A stretch of 64,000 nucleotides of DNA from an uncultured Clostridia bacterium (GTDB taxonomy: Bacteria > Bacillota > Clostridia > Oscillospirales > Ruminococcaceae): positions 1 through 64,000 of the forward strand of contig CALXCO010000009.1 in assembly GCA_944386805.1 (NCBI GenBank), written 5' to 3'. A program made the translations under genes and the position numbers. Position 1 is the stretch's first letter, and every line of letters starts with the position of its first letter. Below are positions 1 through 7,226 of the stretch, one piece after another. The notes under the pieces were generated by a model that was not told the DNA's origin, ran no database searches, and worked only from the letters and a program-made list of their open reading frames with translations.

Positions 1-30
1 GTTTGGTTTCTTTTTCACACAAATGCAAAG

Positions 31-65
31 AAACGCAAGTTCAGCTTTCGCTTAAACTTGCGTTT
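31..65. other. Perfect inverted repeat (hairpin) upstream of AIPR gene
   Basis: Eleven bases at 31-41 are perfectly complementary to 55-65, with a small inner AGC/GCT stem. It has no T-run of its own and sits 14 bases before a second, terminator-like hairpin. It could belong to the 3' UTR of a gene outside the window or to a structured leader of the AIPR-like gene. Confidence 0.55.
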
Positions 66-79
66 CTCGACAGACTGCA

Positions 80-112
80 CGAACCAACAAATGTTGGTTC
101 GTTTTTTGTTTT
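80..112 (+). terminator. Intrinsic terminator
   Basis: Nine to ten base-pair perfect stem (80-89 with 92-101) with a tiny loop, directly followed by a T-rich tract (TTTTTTGTTTT). It ends transcription arriving from the left, or acts as an attenuator in front of the gene starting 31 bases downstream. No good separate promoter is visible between it and that gene. Confidence 0.75.
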
Positions 113-142
113 CAGGATCTTCACAAAAGAAAGGAGATAAAC

Positions 143-1540
143 ATGTTAAACAAAGAAGAAAGTGTAATTATTAAATTTGACTTTTCCGTAGAGCAAACAG
201 TAGGTCAAATTACTAAAATTACTGGTTTCATGAAGGCTAAGTATTTAATTTCCATTATTGATGTTCTGGATTTAAAAGCAAATCCACGTTCTTCTAAAAC
301 TGGTCCTGTTACCACCGCTATTCAAGAATCCATTGAAAATGATCCAAACTTGTTCCCATTTAAGACAAAAGGCATCTTACTTGCCTCTTCCAGATACGCC
401 CGACTGGAACGTAATAGGATCAAAATTATGCCTGAGAATTTTGAAATCGAAGGGATTTTAGATGGAGGGCATAATACACTTGCAATTGGCCTTTATATTT
501 TAAGACAGTCTATTCTCTATGCAGGGGAAACATTTCCTAAAGGCGAAAAAACATGGGATCGCTTTAAAGAACTTTGGCATGAAAACAGGGACTTAATTGA
601 TGCATATTTACAGGCATTAAGGAAAGATCCATCAATTGGAAATTTGAGCTTTTATGTACCTGTTGAATTGCTTGTTCCCCGAGATGCAGAGGACTTTGCC
701 TGTGTTGACGTATTCAAAAATGACTTGCTAGAAATCTGTGAAGCACGAAATAATAACGTCGAACTCAATATTTCTGCAAAAGCTAATCAGAAAGGATATT
801 TCGATACGCTTAAATCTCTCATGGAAAAGCGTAATCCTACCCTATGTAATCGAATTGAATGGAAAACTAATGATGGTGGAGATATCAAAGCACAAGACCT
901 CATTGCGCTTGCTTGGATTCCGCTTGCTCTCATTACACCAGTTAAGGATGAAACTGGTAAAATTATTGAGCCAATTGCTGCAAACAAAATCTACAGTGCT
1001 AAAGGAAGCTGCCTCAAACAATTTGAAAAACTAATGGCATCGCCAGACGTTACAATCAAAACAAGCTCTGACTATAAACGGGAATTAAAAAATACAGAAG
1101 TTTATTCTGCATTTCAAATTGCGGTAGAATTACCTGAACTTTATGACTATATATACGAAAATTTTCCTTCTTTATACAATGCAGCAGACGGTAAATACGG
1201 TCGCATCACTGCCGTCAAAAAATTAACTGAGACTCGTAAAGAAAAGAAAGCACCATTCTCTGATAACGATGTCGATACATTAAGCCCTGAAGGATACATC
1301 GTACCGTTAGTATATGGGCTACAAGCTCTCATGGTTAATACTACTATAAATGGACGTAATGAAATCACTTGGATGCAAACGCCTATGACATTTTTACATG
1401 ATAATCTTGGTAAGATCGTTAAATATTATTCGGGTATTATTAGCATATGCGACTATGATCCTCAAAAAGTTGGTAAAAATGTTCAAAGCTATGAACAGGC
1501 ACTTGCTGGTTTCAAAATGGCTATTGCCGGTATTTTATAA
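143..1540 (+). CDS. AIPR-family (abortive phage infection-like) protein
   Basis: A 465-residue soluble protein, start ATG with ribosome binding site AAAGGAGAT eight bases ahead. The sequence carries the order of motifs known from the AIPR family (PF10592, named after an abortive-infection protein): ANPR near residue 48, FPFKTKGI near 72-80, a central ILDGGHNTLAI motif near 105-116, and CEARNNNVELN near 202. Family members occur in phage-defence loci and next to restriction systems; the biochemical activity of this type is not settled. The gene is clearly AT-rich compared with the genes that follow, stands alone between two terminators, and has no recognisable partner in the window, so recent horizontal arrival is likely. 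A DGQHR/DndB-like relative is the main alternative reading. Confidence 0.7.
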   Translation: MLNKEESVIIKFDFSVEQTVGQITKITGFMKAKYLISIIDVLDLKANPRSSKTGPVTTAIQESIENDPNLFPFKTKGILLASSRYARLERNRIKIMPENFEIEGILDGGHNTLAIGLYILRQSILYAGETFPKGEKTWDRFKELWHENRDLIDAYLQALRKDPSIGNLSFYVPVELLVPRDAEDFACVDVFKNDLLEICEARNNNVELNISAKANQKGYFDTLKSLMEKRNPTLCNRIEWKTNDGGDIKAQDLIALAWIPLALITPVKDETGKIIEPIAANKIYSAKGSCLKQFEKLMASPDVTIKTSSDYKRELKNTEVYSAFQIAVELPELYDYIYENFPSLYNAADGKYGRITAVKKLTETRKEKKAPFSDNDVDTLSPEGYIVPLVYGLQALMVNTTINGRNEITWMQTPMTFLHDNLGKIVKYYSGIISICDYDPQKVGKNVQSYEQALAGFKMAIAGIL

Positions 1541-1611
1541 ATATAAATCTAAAGCACTAGTAAACTAGTATCGCTATCCTTTTTTACTATTTATCGACAA
1601 AACCAGATAAC

Positions 1612-1650
1612 AAAACCCACTCCCGAAACGATTTTTCGGGAGTGGGTTTT
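1612..1650. terminator. Bidirectional intrinsic terminator
   Basis: A perfect 16-base stem (1612-1627 with 1635-1650) with A-run on the left and T-run on the right, lying between two converging genes. It can end both the AIPR-like gene and the MATE gene. Confidence 0.9.
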
Positions 1651-1668
1651 GCTTGTCATATAAAACAT

Positions 1669-2982
1669 TTATCTTTTCCGAAACCTTGCGCGCAGCCATA
1701 CAGTCAGCCCTGCAACCAATGTAATCCCCTCTGACACCGCAAAAGAGAGCCACAGTCCGTTCATTCCCCACAACCGGGACATAATAAACGCCATCGGTAT
1801 AATAACGATAAATCCACGCAGCAGTGAAATCAGGTTGGCAGGACCTGGCTGGTCGGACGCGGCAAAATTCGTCGCGAACAGGATGTTCATACCGGCGAAA
1901 AACGCTCCGATAAAATACAGCCGGATTCCCTGCACGGCAATCTGCTGCAGCTGCATATCCCGTTCGCTGTTGAAAATCATCGCGACCGGCTCAGCACCTA
2001 GTGCCAGCAACAGGTAAATTACACCGGAAAGTACCGCAACGGTAAGAATCGCGTAACGGAAGATCGCTCCCCGCTTTTCCGGCTCTCCGGTCGCATAATA
2101 GCGGCTGATCAGCGGCTGGATACCCTGTGCAATACCGTTGTAGATTGCCAGCACAACGAGCGACAGGTTGGCGGTGACACCGTATGCAGCGACCGCAACA
2201 TTTCCTTCCAGCCCCAGCAGAATCATATTCCATACAACCATAACCACCCCGGCCGAAAGTTCAGCAGCGAGTGACGGCAGTCCACAACCGAGCATCGTCC
2301 CCACCATGTGCCAGTCCCACCGGCAGCGACAGAGAGAAAAGCTGTTTTTGCGGCGGAGAAAATGGACAGATACCACCAGGATACTGATGCAGGCCGACAT
2401 GACCGTCGCAACGACTGCGCCCAAAATACCCAGTCCCATCGGGAAAATCATGACATAGTCCAGCAGGATATTGGAAAAACTTCCGCACAGCATCGCTGCC
2501 ATCGATAAATGCGGCGCAGAATCGTTTCGAACAAAGCAAAGCAAAATATCATTTAATATAAAAGCAGGCGCACCGATCAGCAAAACCTGCAAATAAGTCC
2601 GTGTCAATGTAAAAATTTCGCCCTCTGCTCCCAGCAGACCGGCAATCTGCGACGCGCCAAATACGCCCGACAGAATAAACACCAGCATAAAAAACAGTGC
2701 TGTCAGCAGTGTATGGGTAAAGACGCCGCGGCTTTCCCGTTCCCCTCCACTGTTTTTCAGGATGGCATACCGGGTAGCACCGCCCATCCCCAGCATCAGC
2801 CCACATCCGTGAACCAGATTGTAGACAGGTATTGCCAGGTTAAGCGCAGCAAGGCCATTAGTTCCCAAACCGGCGGCTACAAAATAGGTATCAGCCAGAA
2901 TATAACAGGACAGGCCGATCATTCCCATGACGTTTAAACTGGTGTACCGCGCGAATTCCCGGCGGCATTTTGCGAGTTTCAT
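1669..2982 (-). CDS. MATE family efflux transporter
   Basis: A 437-residue polytopic membrane protein of the multidrug and toxic compound extrusion family, which exports cationic compounds using a Na+ or H+ gradient. About twelve hydrophobic segments are visible, arranged as two related halves, as usual for MATE (430-480 residues). I place the start at the ATG of MKLAKCRREF because AGGGAGG lies six bases upstream; an in-frame extension further upstream runs through the leader and is not needed. A consensus promoter and an attenuator-like hairpin precede the gene, suggesting induced expression. The substrate cannot be read from the sequence. Confidence 0.9.
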   Translation of the reverse strand: MKLAKCRREFARYTSLNVMGMIGLSCYILADTYFVAAGLGTNGLAALNLAIPVYNLVHGCGLMLGMGGATRYAILKNSGGERESRGVFTHTLLTALFFMLVFILSGVFGASQIAGLLGAEGEIFTLTRTYLQVLLIGAPAFILNDILLCFVRNDSAPHLSMAAMLCGSFSNILLDYVMIFPMGLGILGAVVATVMSACISILVVSVHFLRRKNSFSLCRCRWDWHMVGTMLGCGLPSLAAELSAGVVMVVWNMILLGLEGNVAVAAYGVTANLSLVVLAIYNGIAQGIQPLISRYYATGEPEKRGAIFRYAILTVAVLSGVIYLLLALGAEPVAMIFNSERDMQLQQIAVQGIRLYFIGAFFAGMNILFATNFAASDQPGPANLISLLRGFIVIIPMAFIMSRLWGMNGLWLSFAVSEGITLVAGLTVWLRARFRKR

Positions 2983-3026
2983 TTGCATCCTCCCTTTCAA
3001 ATTGCCTGAAATGAACAAATCTGCAA

Positions 3027-3081
3027 TAAAAAAAGCCGGAACTTTTTTTGTCTGCAAAGGCCTATCGACAAAAAAAGCTCC
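3027..3081 (-). promoter_or_regulatory. Attenuator-like leader hairpin of MATE gene
   Basis: On the minus strand a 15-base stem (3067-3081 with 3038-3052, one G-U pair) is followed by GGC and seven T residues, the form of an intrinsic terminator. It lies inside the leader, between the promoter at 3139-3168 and the start codon at 2982, so the transcript must pass it. Upstream leader sequence contains further pairing segments (GACGT with ACGTC; TTCT..CC with GG..AGAA) and an in-frame ATG at 3120. This fits transcription attenuation; the trigger is unknown and I do not recognise a riboswitch class. Confidence 0.6.
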
Positions 3082-3138
3082 GACGTCTGTTCCTTCTACC
3101 CGGCGGCAGAAGTACGTCATTCTGTTCAGTTCGACAGA

Positions 3139-3168
3139 ATTATAGCACAAATGACCTGTCCCTGTCAA
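3139..3168 (-). promoter_or_regulatory. Sigma-A type promoter for MATE leader
   Basis: TTGACA (3168-3163) and TATAAT (3144-3139) on the minus strand, 18-base spacer. Confidence 0.8.
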
Positions 3169-3222
3169 GACTCAGGCCATCATCAGGCGTGTCAAATTCT
3201 GTAAAGGATGAAAGAGGACACG

Positions 3223-3258
3223 AAAAAACGTGTACCATTTTCATGATACACGTTTTTT
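3223..3258 (-). terminator. Terminator after tRNA-Arg
   Basis: A 16-base stem with one G-U pair (3243-3258 with 3223-3238); runs of six A and six T flank the loop arms. It follows the tRNA CCA end directly. Confidence 0.8.
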
Positions 3259-3259
3259 C

Positions 3260-3336
3260 TGGCGCGCCACGGGGGACTCGAACCCTCGACCTTTTGATTC
3301 GTAGTCAAACACTCTATCCAGCTGAGCTAGTGGCGC
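3260..3336 (-). tRNA. tRNA-Arg (anticodon ACG)
   Basis: Reading the minus strand, the seven-base acceptor stem GCGCCAC pairs with GTGGCGC, D-arm AGCTCAGCTGGATAGAG and T-arm GGTTCGAGTCC are canonical, and the anticodon loop is CTACGAA, giving ACG. The CCA end is encoded. In bacteria the A34 of this tRNA is normally deaminated to inosine, reading CGU/CGC/CGA. It has its own promoter and terminator. Confidence 0.97.
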
Positions 3337-3379
3337 TTATTCAGTTCGTTGTCTCGTATTGTCTCGTGACAACAAATAT

Positions 3380-3408
3380 ATATTACCACAGCTTTGCTCA
3401 GTTGTCAA
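3380..3408 (-). promoter_or_regulatory. Promoter of tRNA-Arg
   Basis: TTGACA (3408-3403) and TAATAT (3385-3380) on the minus strand, spacer 17, about 45 bases before the tRNA 5' end. Confidence 0.8.
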
Positions 3409-3424
3409 GCATTTTTTTCAAATT

Positions 3425-4561
3425 TCAGCAAAAATATCCTTTTATCAGTTGTTCCCGTTCCCAGCGCAGCTCTTTACCGCGAGCAAATACGCCAAAAACC
3501 GTAAAATCATCCTCCAGAACAACCAGATCGGCATCCATTCCCGACAAAATCTGCCCTTTGCTTTCAGACAGTCCCATCCGGTTGGCAGCATTCACCGTAA
3601 AGAAGGTCAGCGCTTTTTCCAGCGGCATACCGCCTCTGACCAGCGCCTGCAACTCTTCCATCAGCACCCCGGTTCCTGTCCAGCCAAGGCCGATACAGTT
3701 GCCCTCTGCGTCAAACTTCGGCTGACTGCCATAGCCATCGCTGGAAACGGTGATTTTCCGCAGATCAGCGCCCTTTTCAGCCGCCTCATAAATTCGCTGT
3801 GCTGCTTTCCCATTGCCGCCGGTCAAATCAATATTGCCGCCCATCGCCACCAGTTCAAGACCGTCTGCAAACAGTGCGTCCGTTCTTCCGATATGGGTCG
3901 GAAGCAGGTTGCCAACCGGCAGGTCAGACTCTTTCAGCATCTCGAACAGCGGTTTCAGTCCGCCGTCACCGCTGCCCATATGAATCGTAACCAGACCCTT
4001 TTTGCCGGAAATCAGGCCGCCCATCCGCGCCGCTGCGGATACATCGGTCAGCATCCGTACACTGGGGTGGGAGCTGCGGTGATCAGACAGCGCCAGTTTA
4101 ACCCCAATGCACGGCTCAATCAGCGCAATATCCCGCTCAACACTGCCGGTCAGTGTCACCGACGGCAGCGAATACGAACCTGTCAGCATATAAGCGGTGA
4201 TTCCCTCTTCATTCAGTGCCTGAACCTTGGCATACAGGTTTTCCAGACTTCGGGTAATGCCGTCGGTTCCCAACAGCCCCAATACAGTCGTTACGCCGGT
4301 TGCCGCGATATCCTCCATCCGGCTCTCCGGAACACGGGAGGCAAACCCCTGTTCCCCACCGCCGCCGGTCACATGGACATGCAGGTCAATCAGTCCCGGA
4401 ACCACTTTTCTGCCGCCTGCATCGACGGTCTGTGCACCGGCATAGCCAAAACCAAGCTGGCCTGCCGGTGCAATTGCTTCGATTTTTCCACCGGCAATCA
4501 GAATATCGGACAGGCCCAGATGCTCAGGGGTATACAAATCACAGTTTCGAATCTGTGTAAT
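3425..4561 (-). CDS. iadA: Beta-aspartyl (isoaspartyl) dipeptidase
   Basis: Amidohydrolase-superfamily zinc enzyme that cleaves beta-aspartyl (isoaspartyl) dipeptides formed by protein ageing. It matches IadA along its length: metal-binding DLHVHVTGGGGEQG, GVTTVLGLLGTDG, KLALSDHRSS, THIGR and SSDGYGSQP are all present. The frame is open from the stop of the preceding gene (4580-4582) and has no ATG, GTG or TTG that would keep the first beta strand; the first TTG (4537) would cut off a segment aligning with the family N-terminus and has no ribosome binding site. AAAGGAAG precedes an ATC (4570) and, nine bases on, an ATT (4561); I use ATT, giving 378 residues (family about 390). Last gene of the run nrdG-GHMP kinase-Nif3-iadA. 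Confidence 0.85.
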   Translation of the reverse strand: MTQIRNCDLYTPEHLGLSDILIAGGKIEAIAPAGQLGFGYAGAQTVDAGGRKVVPGLIDLHVHVTGGGGEQGFASRVPESRMEDIAATGVTTVLGLLGTDGITRSLENLYAKVQALNEEGITAYMLTGSYSLPSVTLTGSVERDIALIEPCIGVKLALSDHRSSHPSVRMLTDVSAAARMGGLISGKKGLVTIHMGSGDGGLKPLFEMLKESDLPVGNLLPTHIGRTDALFADGLELVAMGGNIDLTGGNGKAAQRIYEAAEKGADLRKITVSSDGYGSQPKFDAEGNCIGLGWTGTGVLMEELQALVRGGMPLEKALTFFTVNAANRMGLSESKGQILSGMDADLVVLEDDFTVFGVFARGKELRWEREQLIKGYFC

Positions 4562-4579
4562 CGTAACGATCTTCCTTTC

Positions 4580-5377
4580 TTACAGATAGCGGTAAGGCTC
4601 TCCGGCACGAATCCATCTGACCGGCATTTCTTCCCCGGCCAGTTGCTTCAGCCAGACAGCTGCATATTTCATGCCTAGTTCCTCGCTGTTGAAGTGGCCA
4701 AGCTGAATGATGGTTTTCTGTTTGCCCATTGCGGCCGCGTCCCGTACATAACTCATGACCGTCCAATCGATCAGCTCACCTGCGATCATAACCTCTGTTT
4801 CACCCATCATCATTTTGGTGTTGGTGTCGTCAAACGACAGGTTACCGCCGCCGATGTATGCGACACGGGAAATCTTCCCTTCAGTCTGACCAATGACCCG
4901 AACGGTCTTCATTTCCAGTTTTTCTTTCAGGAAAGCCGCCAGTTCCGAGACGTCCATCTCCGGCAGACGGTAAAACATCGGCCGCCGTCCTTCATCGGCA
5001 CGGTACACTTCCCAGCCGAGTTCCTTCATCACACCGGTATAAATCCCATCGGGATTATGCGCATGCAGATGATCGTGGTCACGAAAAACGACCAGCCCAT
5101 TTTCTTCAATCAGTTTCCGTTTCTGCTGATACACCGGGTCACCTTCCAGCCAGTCAGTCTTATCCATATGGCTGTAAAACAGCGGTTCATGGCAGACAAG
5201 CAGGTTGCACCCCATCTCGACCGCCTGGCACAGTACCTGCCAGGTCGGCGCGCAGGAAACAGCAATGCCTTTCAGTTCGGCGGAAGGGTCGCCGCACTTC
5301 ACTGCATCACAGGTTTCACGGTCACCCAGATCAGGGTGATAGGCAATAATTTTGTCAATCATCTGCTGAATTGTCAT
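4580..5377 (-). CDS. Nif3-like dinuclear metal centre protein
   Basis: A 265-residue member of the Nif3/DUF34 family. The CNLLVCHEPLFY segment and the HDHLHAH and QLGHFNSEE segments provide the histidines and acidic residues that bind two metals in this fold. Family members form ring-shaped oligomers; proposed roles include a type 2 GTP cyclohydrolase relative, but the function is unproven. Start ATG at 5377 with AGGAAAGG upstream; an upstream in-frame extension overlaps the GHMP kinase gene and is rejected. Ten to forty base gaps to neighbours indicate one transcript with the GHMP kinase and iadA. Confidence 0.88.
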   Translation of the reverse strand: MTIQQMIDKIIAYHPDLGDRETCDAVKCGDPSAELKGIAVSCAPTWQVLCQAVEMGCNLLVCHEPLFYSHMDKTDWLEGDPVYQQKRKLIEENGLVVFRDHDHLHAHNPDGIYTGVMKELGWEVYRADEGRRPMFYRLPEMDVSELAAFLKEKLEMKTVRVIGQTEGKISRVAYIGGGNLSFDDTNTKMMMGETEVMIAGELIDWTVMSYVRDAAAMGKQKTIIQLGHFNSEELGMKYAAVWLKQLAGEEMPVRWIRAGEPYRYL

Positions 5378-5408
5378 CTTGACTGCATCCTTTCCTGTTT
5401 TTGATTGT

Positions 5409-6512
5409 TTATATATTTTCGATCTGAACGCCGCCGGTAATCGACAGGCGTTTTGCCGGAATGCCATGTTCCGCAGCGTCCTGCAAAATCTGTTCCGTCT
5501 TATCCTTCGGTGCATAACAGAACAAACATCCGCCGCCTCCGCTGCCGTTGATTTTGCCGCCATATGCGCCGTCTGAATGTGCCATTTCCAGAATATGATC
5601 GATTTTCGGCGTCGAAATTCCCAGTCCGTCCCGCAGATTGCTCTGATGACGGTTGAGCAGACCGCCCAGCTGCCGCCCGCTCACCTCTTTGCTGGACAGC
5701 ATCTGATATGCCATCCGCTGGAGGCGGTAATTGTCGACATTGGCCCGAACCCGGCGTGCCATCTCCTCCGGCAGCATCCCAATCCGGCGTTCCAGCACCG
5801 GATTTTCCGCCAGATCACGCACCGAATGTGCTCCATAGGCCGCCAGTACCTTCAAACCGTGCACCGACGGTGTCTTGGCACTGCGCAAAACGGCTAAGGT
5901 GTCCTTCTCCTGCAACGAATCAAATAAAATAAAATCTTCCTTTAAATTGTCCGGCAGCTTCTCGACCTGGACCCCATCCGAAAAGTCCAGATGCAGTATT
6001 CCGCCGAGTGCACCTGCATAATGGTCCATCATGCCGCCCGGTTCGCCAAATTCCGCGACTTCTGCCTGCCAGCCAAGCTTTGCCAGTTCCATCGGTTCCA
6101 GCTCCTGCCCAAACTGGGCGGCCAATCCTGCCATCAGCGCCATTACCATTGCGGTCGAAGAACACATTCCCTTGCCAATCGGGATTTCGGAGTCCAGCAC
6201 CACATCTGCGCCGCCGAGCTGATATCCCGCACGTGTCAGGACATTGACCACCGAACGAAAATAATCGCGCTGTCCCTGATACACCTGTGGCTGAGAGAGG
6301 TCCAGCTGGTACTCCTGATACCGTCCGGGGTTGGGCTGACCAAGCGCCGACAACGCCCGGTCACGAATTTTAATCCGCAGCTGCCTGTCCTCCCGCGGCG
6401 TCACCGACGCATAAAAACGCAGGTCAATTGCGGCCGCAATTACCTCCAGCCCCAGATAATCCTGATGTTCTCCAAATAAACAGATTCTGCTGGGAACAGA
6501 TGCTTTGACCAT
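5409..6512 (-). CDS. GHMP family sugar kinase (galactokinase-like)
   Basis: A 367-residue cytosolic kinase. All three GHMP motifs can be seen: PSRICLFGEHQDYLG near residue 6, the phosphate loop PIGKGMCSSTA near 111, and GGKINGSGGGGCLF near 315. The first motif resembles the galactokinase signature, so a sugar 1-kinase is likely, but no other Leloir gene is nearby, so the substrate is open. Start is the ATG at 6512, eight bases after GGAGG; an upstream ATG overlaps the ribosome binding site. Confidence 0.88.
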   Translation of the reverse strand: MVKASVPSRICLFGEHQDYLGLEVIAAAIDLRFYASVTPREDRQLRIKIRDRALSALGQPNPGRYQEYQLDLSQPQVYQGQRDYFRSVVNVLTRAGYQLGGADVVLDSEIPIGKGMCSSTAMVMALMAGLAAQFGQELEPMELAKLGWQAEVAEFGEPGGMMDHYAGALGGILHLDFSDGVQVEKLPDNLKEDFILFDSLQEKDTLAVLRSAKTPSVHGLKVLAAYGAHSVRDLAENPVLERRIGMLPEEMARRVRANVDNYRLQRMAYQMLSSKEVSGRQLGGLLNRHQSNLRDGLGISTPKIDHILEMAHSDGAYGGKINGSGGGGCLFCYAPKDKTEQILQDAAEHGIPAKRLSITGGVQIENI

Positions 6513-6548
6513 ATTGCAGTCCTCCATTCATAATGATTCAATCAGAAT

Positions 6549-7103
6549 TTATTCGATTGCTTCGACCGCCTTTCCCGCAAGACGGCTCTTTTTCAAATCC
6601 AGAAACCGCTGGTTGCTGGACCCGCGAAACCGAAGGGTCAAATCCCGCTTTGCCATCACAAACGGCCCATCGACCAGATAATCACACTCTGCCAGCAGTG
6701 CCGCAACATCCGGTTCGGTCTGCGCTTTCTCCAACAGCTGTTCATAGGTCCATCCGGAATAACAGGTCACATCCATATTTCCCGGCATCGCATGCACCAG
6801 CTTTGCGAGTCCCGCAAAAGCGCCGGCCTGACAAAAAGGCTCGCCGCCTGAAAAGGTCACACCCTGCAGCAACGGATTTTTCCCGATTTCCTGCGCAATC
6901 CGGCCGATTTTGACCAGATTTCCGCCGGTAAACGGATGGGTCTGTGGATTATGGCAGCCGGGGCAATGATGCGGACAGCCCTGACAAAAGACCGTAAACC
7001 GGATACCGTTTCCATCGACAATCGATTCCCGGACTATTCCGGCAATCCGGAGGGTATCGCCGGAAACCGGCGTATCATTCTTTTGAAGCATTTCATTTTC
7101 CAT
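6549..7103 (-). CDS. nrdG: Anaerobic ribonucleotide reductase activating protein
   Basis: A 184-residue radical SAM enzyme that generates the glycyl radical on NrdD. The family motif is CQGCPHHCPGC (an iron-sulfur CX3CX2C-type cluster site, here with an extra HHCPGC), followed by FSGGEPFCQ for SAM binding. The usual length is about 155-180. It starts at ATG 7103 after AAGGAAGCG. It lies directly behind nrdD but is separated from it by a terminator and has its own promoter, so it can be made independently and read on into the GHMP kinase, Nif3 and iadA genes. Confidence 0.95.
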   Translation of the reverse strand: MENEMLQKNDTPVSGDTLRIAGIVRESIVDGNGIRFTVFCQGCPHHCPGCHNPQTHPFTGGNLVKIGRIAQEIGKNPLLQGVTFSGGEPFCQAGAFAGLAKLVHAMPGNMDVTCYSGWTYEQLLEKAQTEPDVAALLAECDYLVDGPFVMAKRDLTLRFRGSSNQRFLDLKKSRLAGKAVEAIE

Positions 7104-7124
7104 TCCAATCGCTTCCTTTTTTCA

Positions 7125-7153
7125 AGCATAACATGAATTTTCCTGTCTGTAAA
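7125..7153 (-). promoter_or_regulatory. Promoter of nrdG operon
   Basis: TTTACA (7153-7148) and TATGCT (7130-7125) on the minus strand with a 17-base spacer, downstream of the nrdD terminator. Confidence 0.65.
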
Positions 7154-7163
7154 GAAGAAGATA

Positions 7164-7206
7164 AAAAACGGTGCCCTGCAAAACGCTCTGCGTCCTGCAA
7201 GGCACC
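7164..7206 (-). terminator. Terminator behind nrdD
   Basis: GGTGCC (7206-7201) and adjoining TTGCA pair with TGCA and GGCACC (7075-7070 side, 7170-7180); six T residues follow on the minus strand. Confidence 0.75.
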
Positions 7207-7226
7207 TGTCCTTCATTTCAACCTGC

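Noticed and set aside
3260-3336. tRNA-Arg as an attachment site for an integrated element carrying the AIPR-like gene
   Set aside because: No integrase gene and no repeat of the tRNA 3' end was found in the window; the MATE gene in between has host-like composition.
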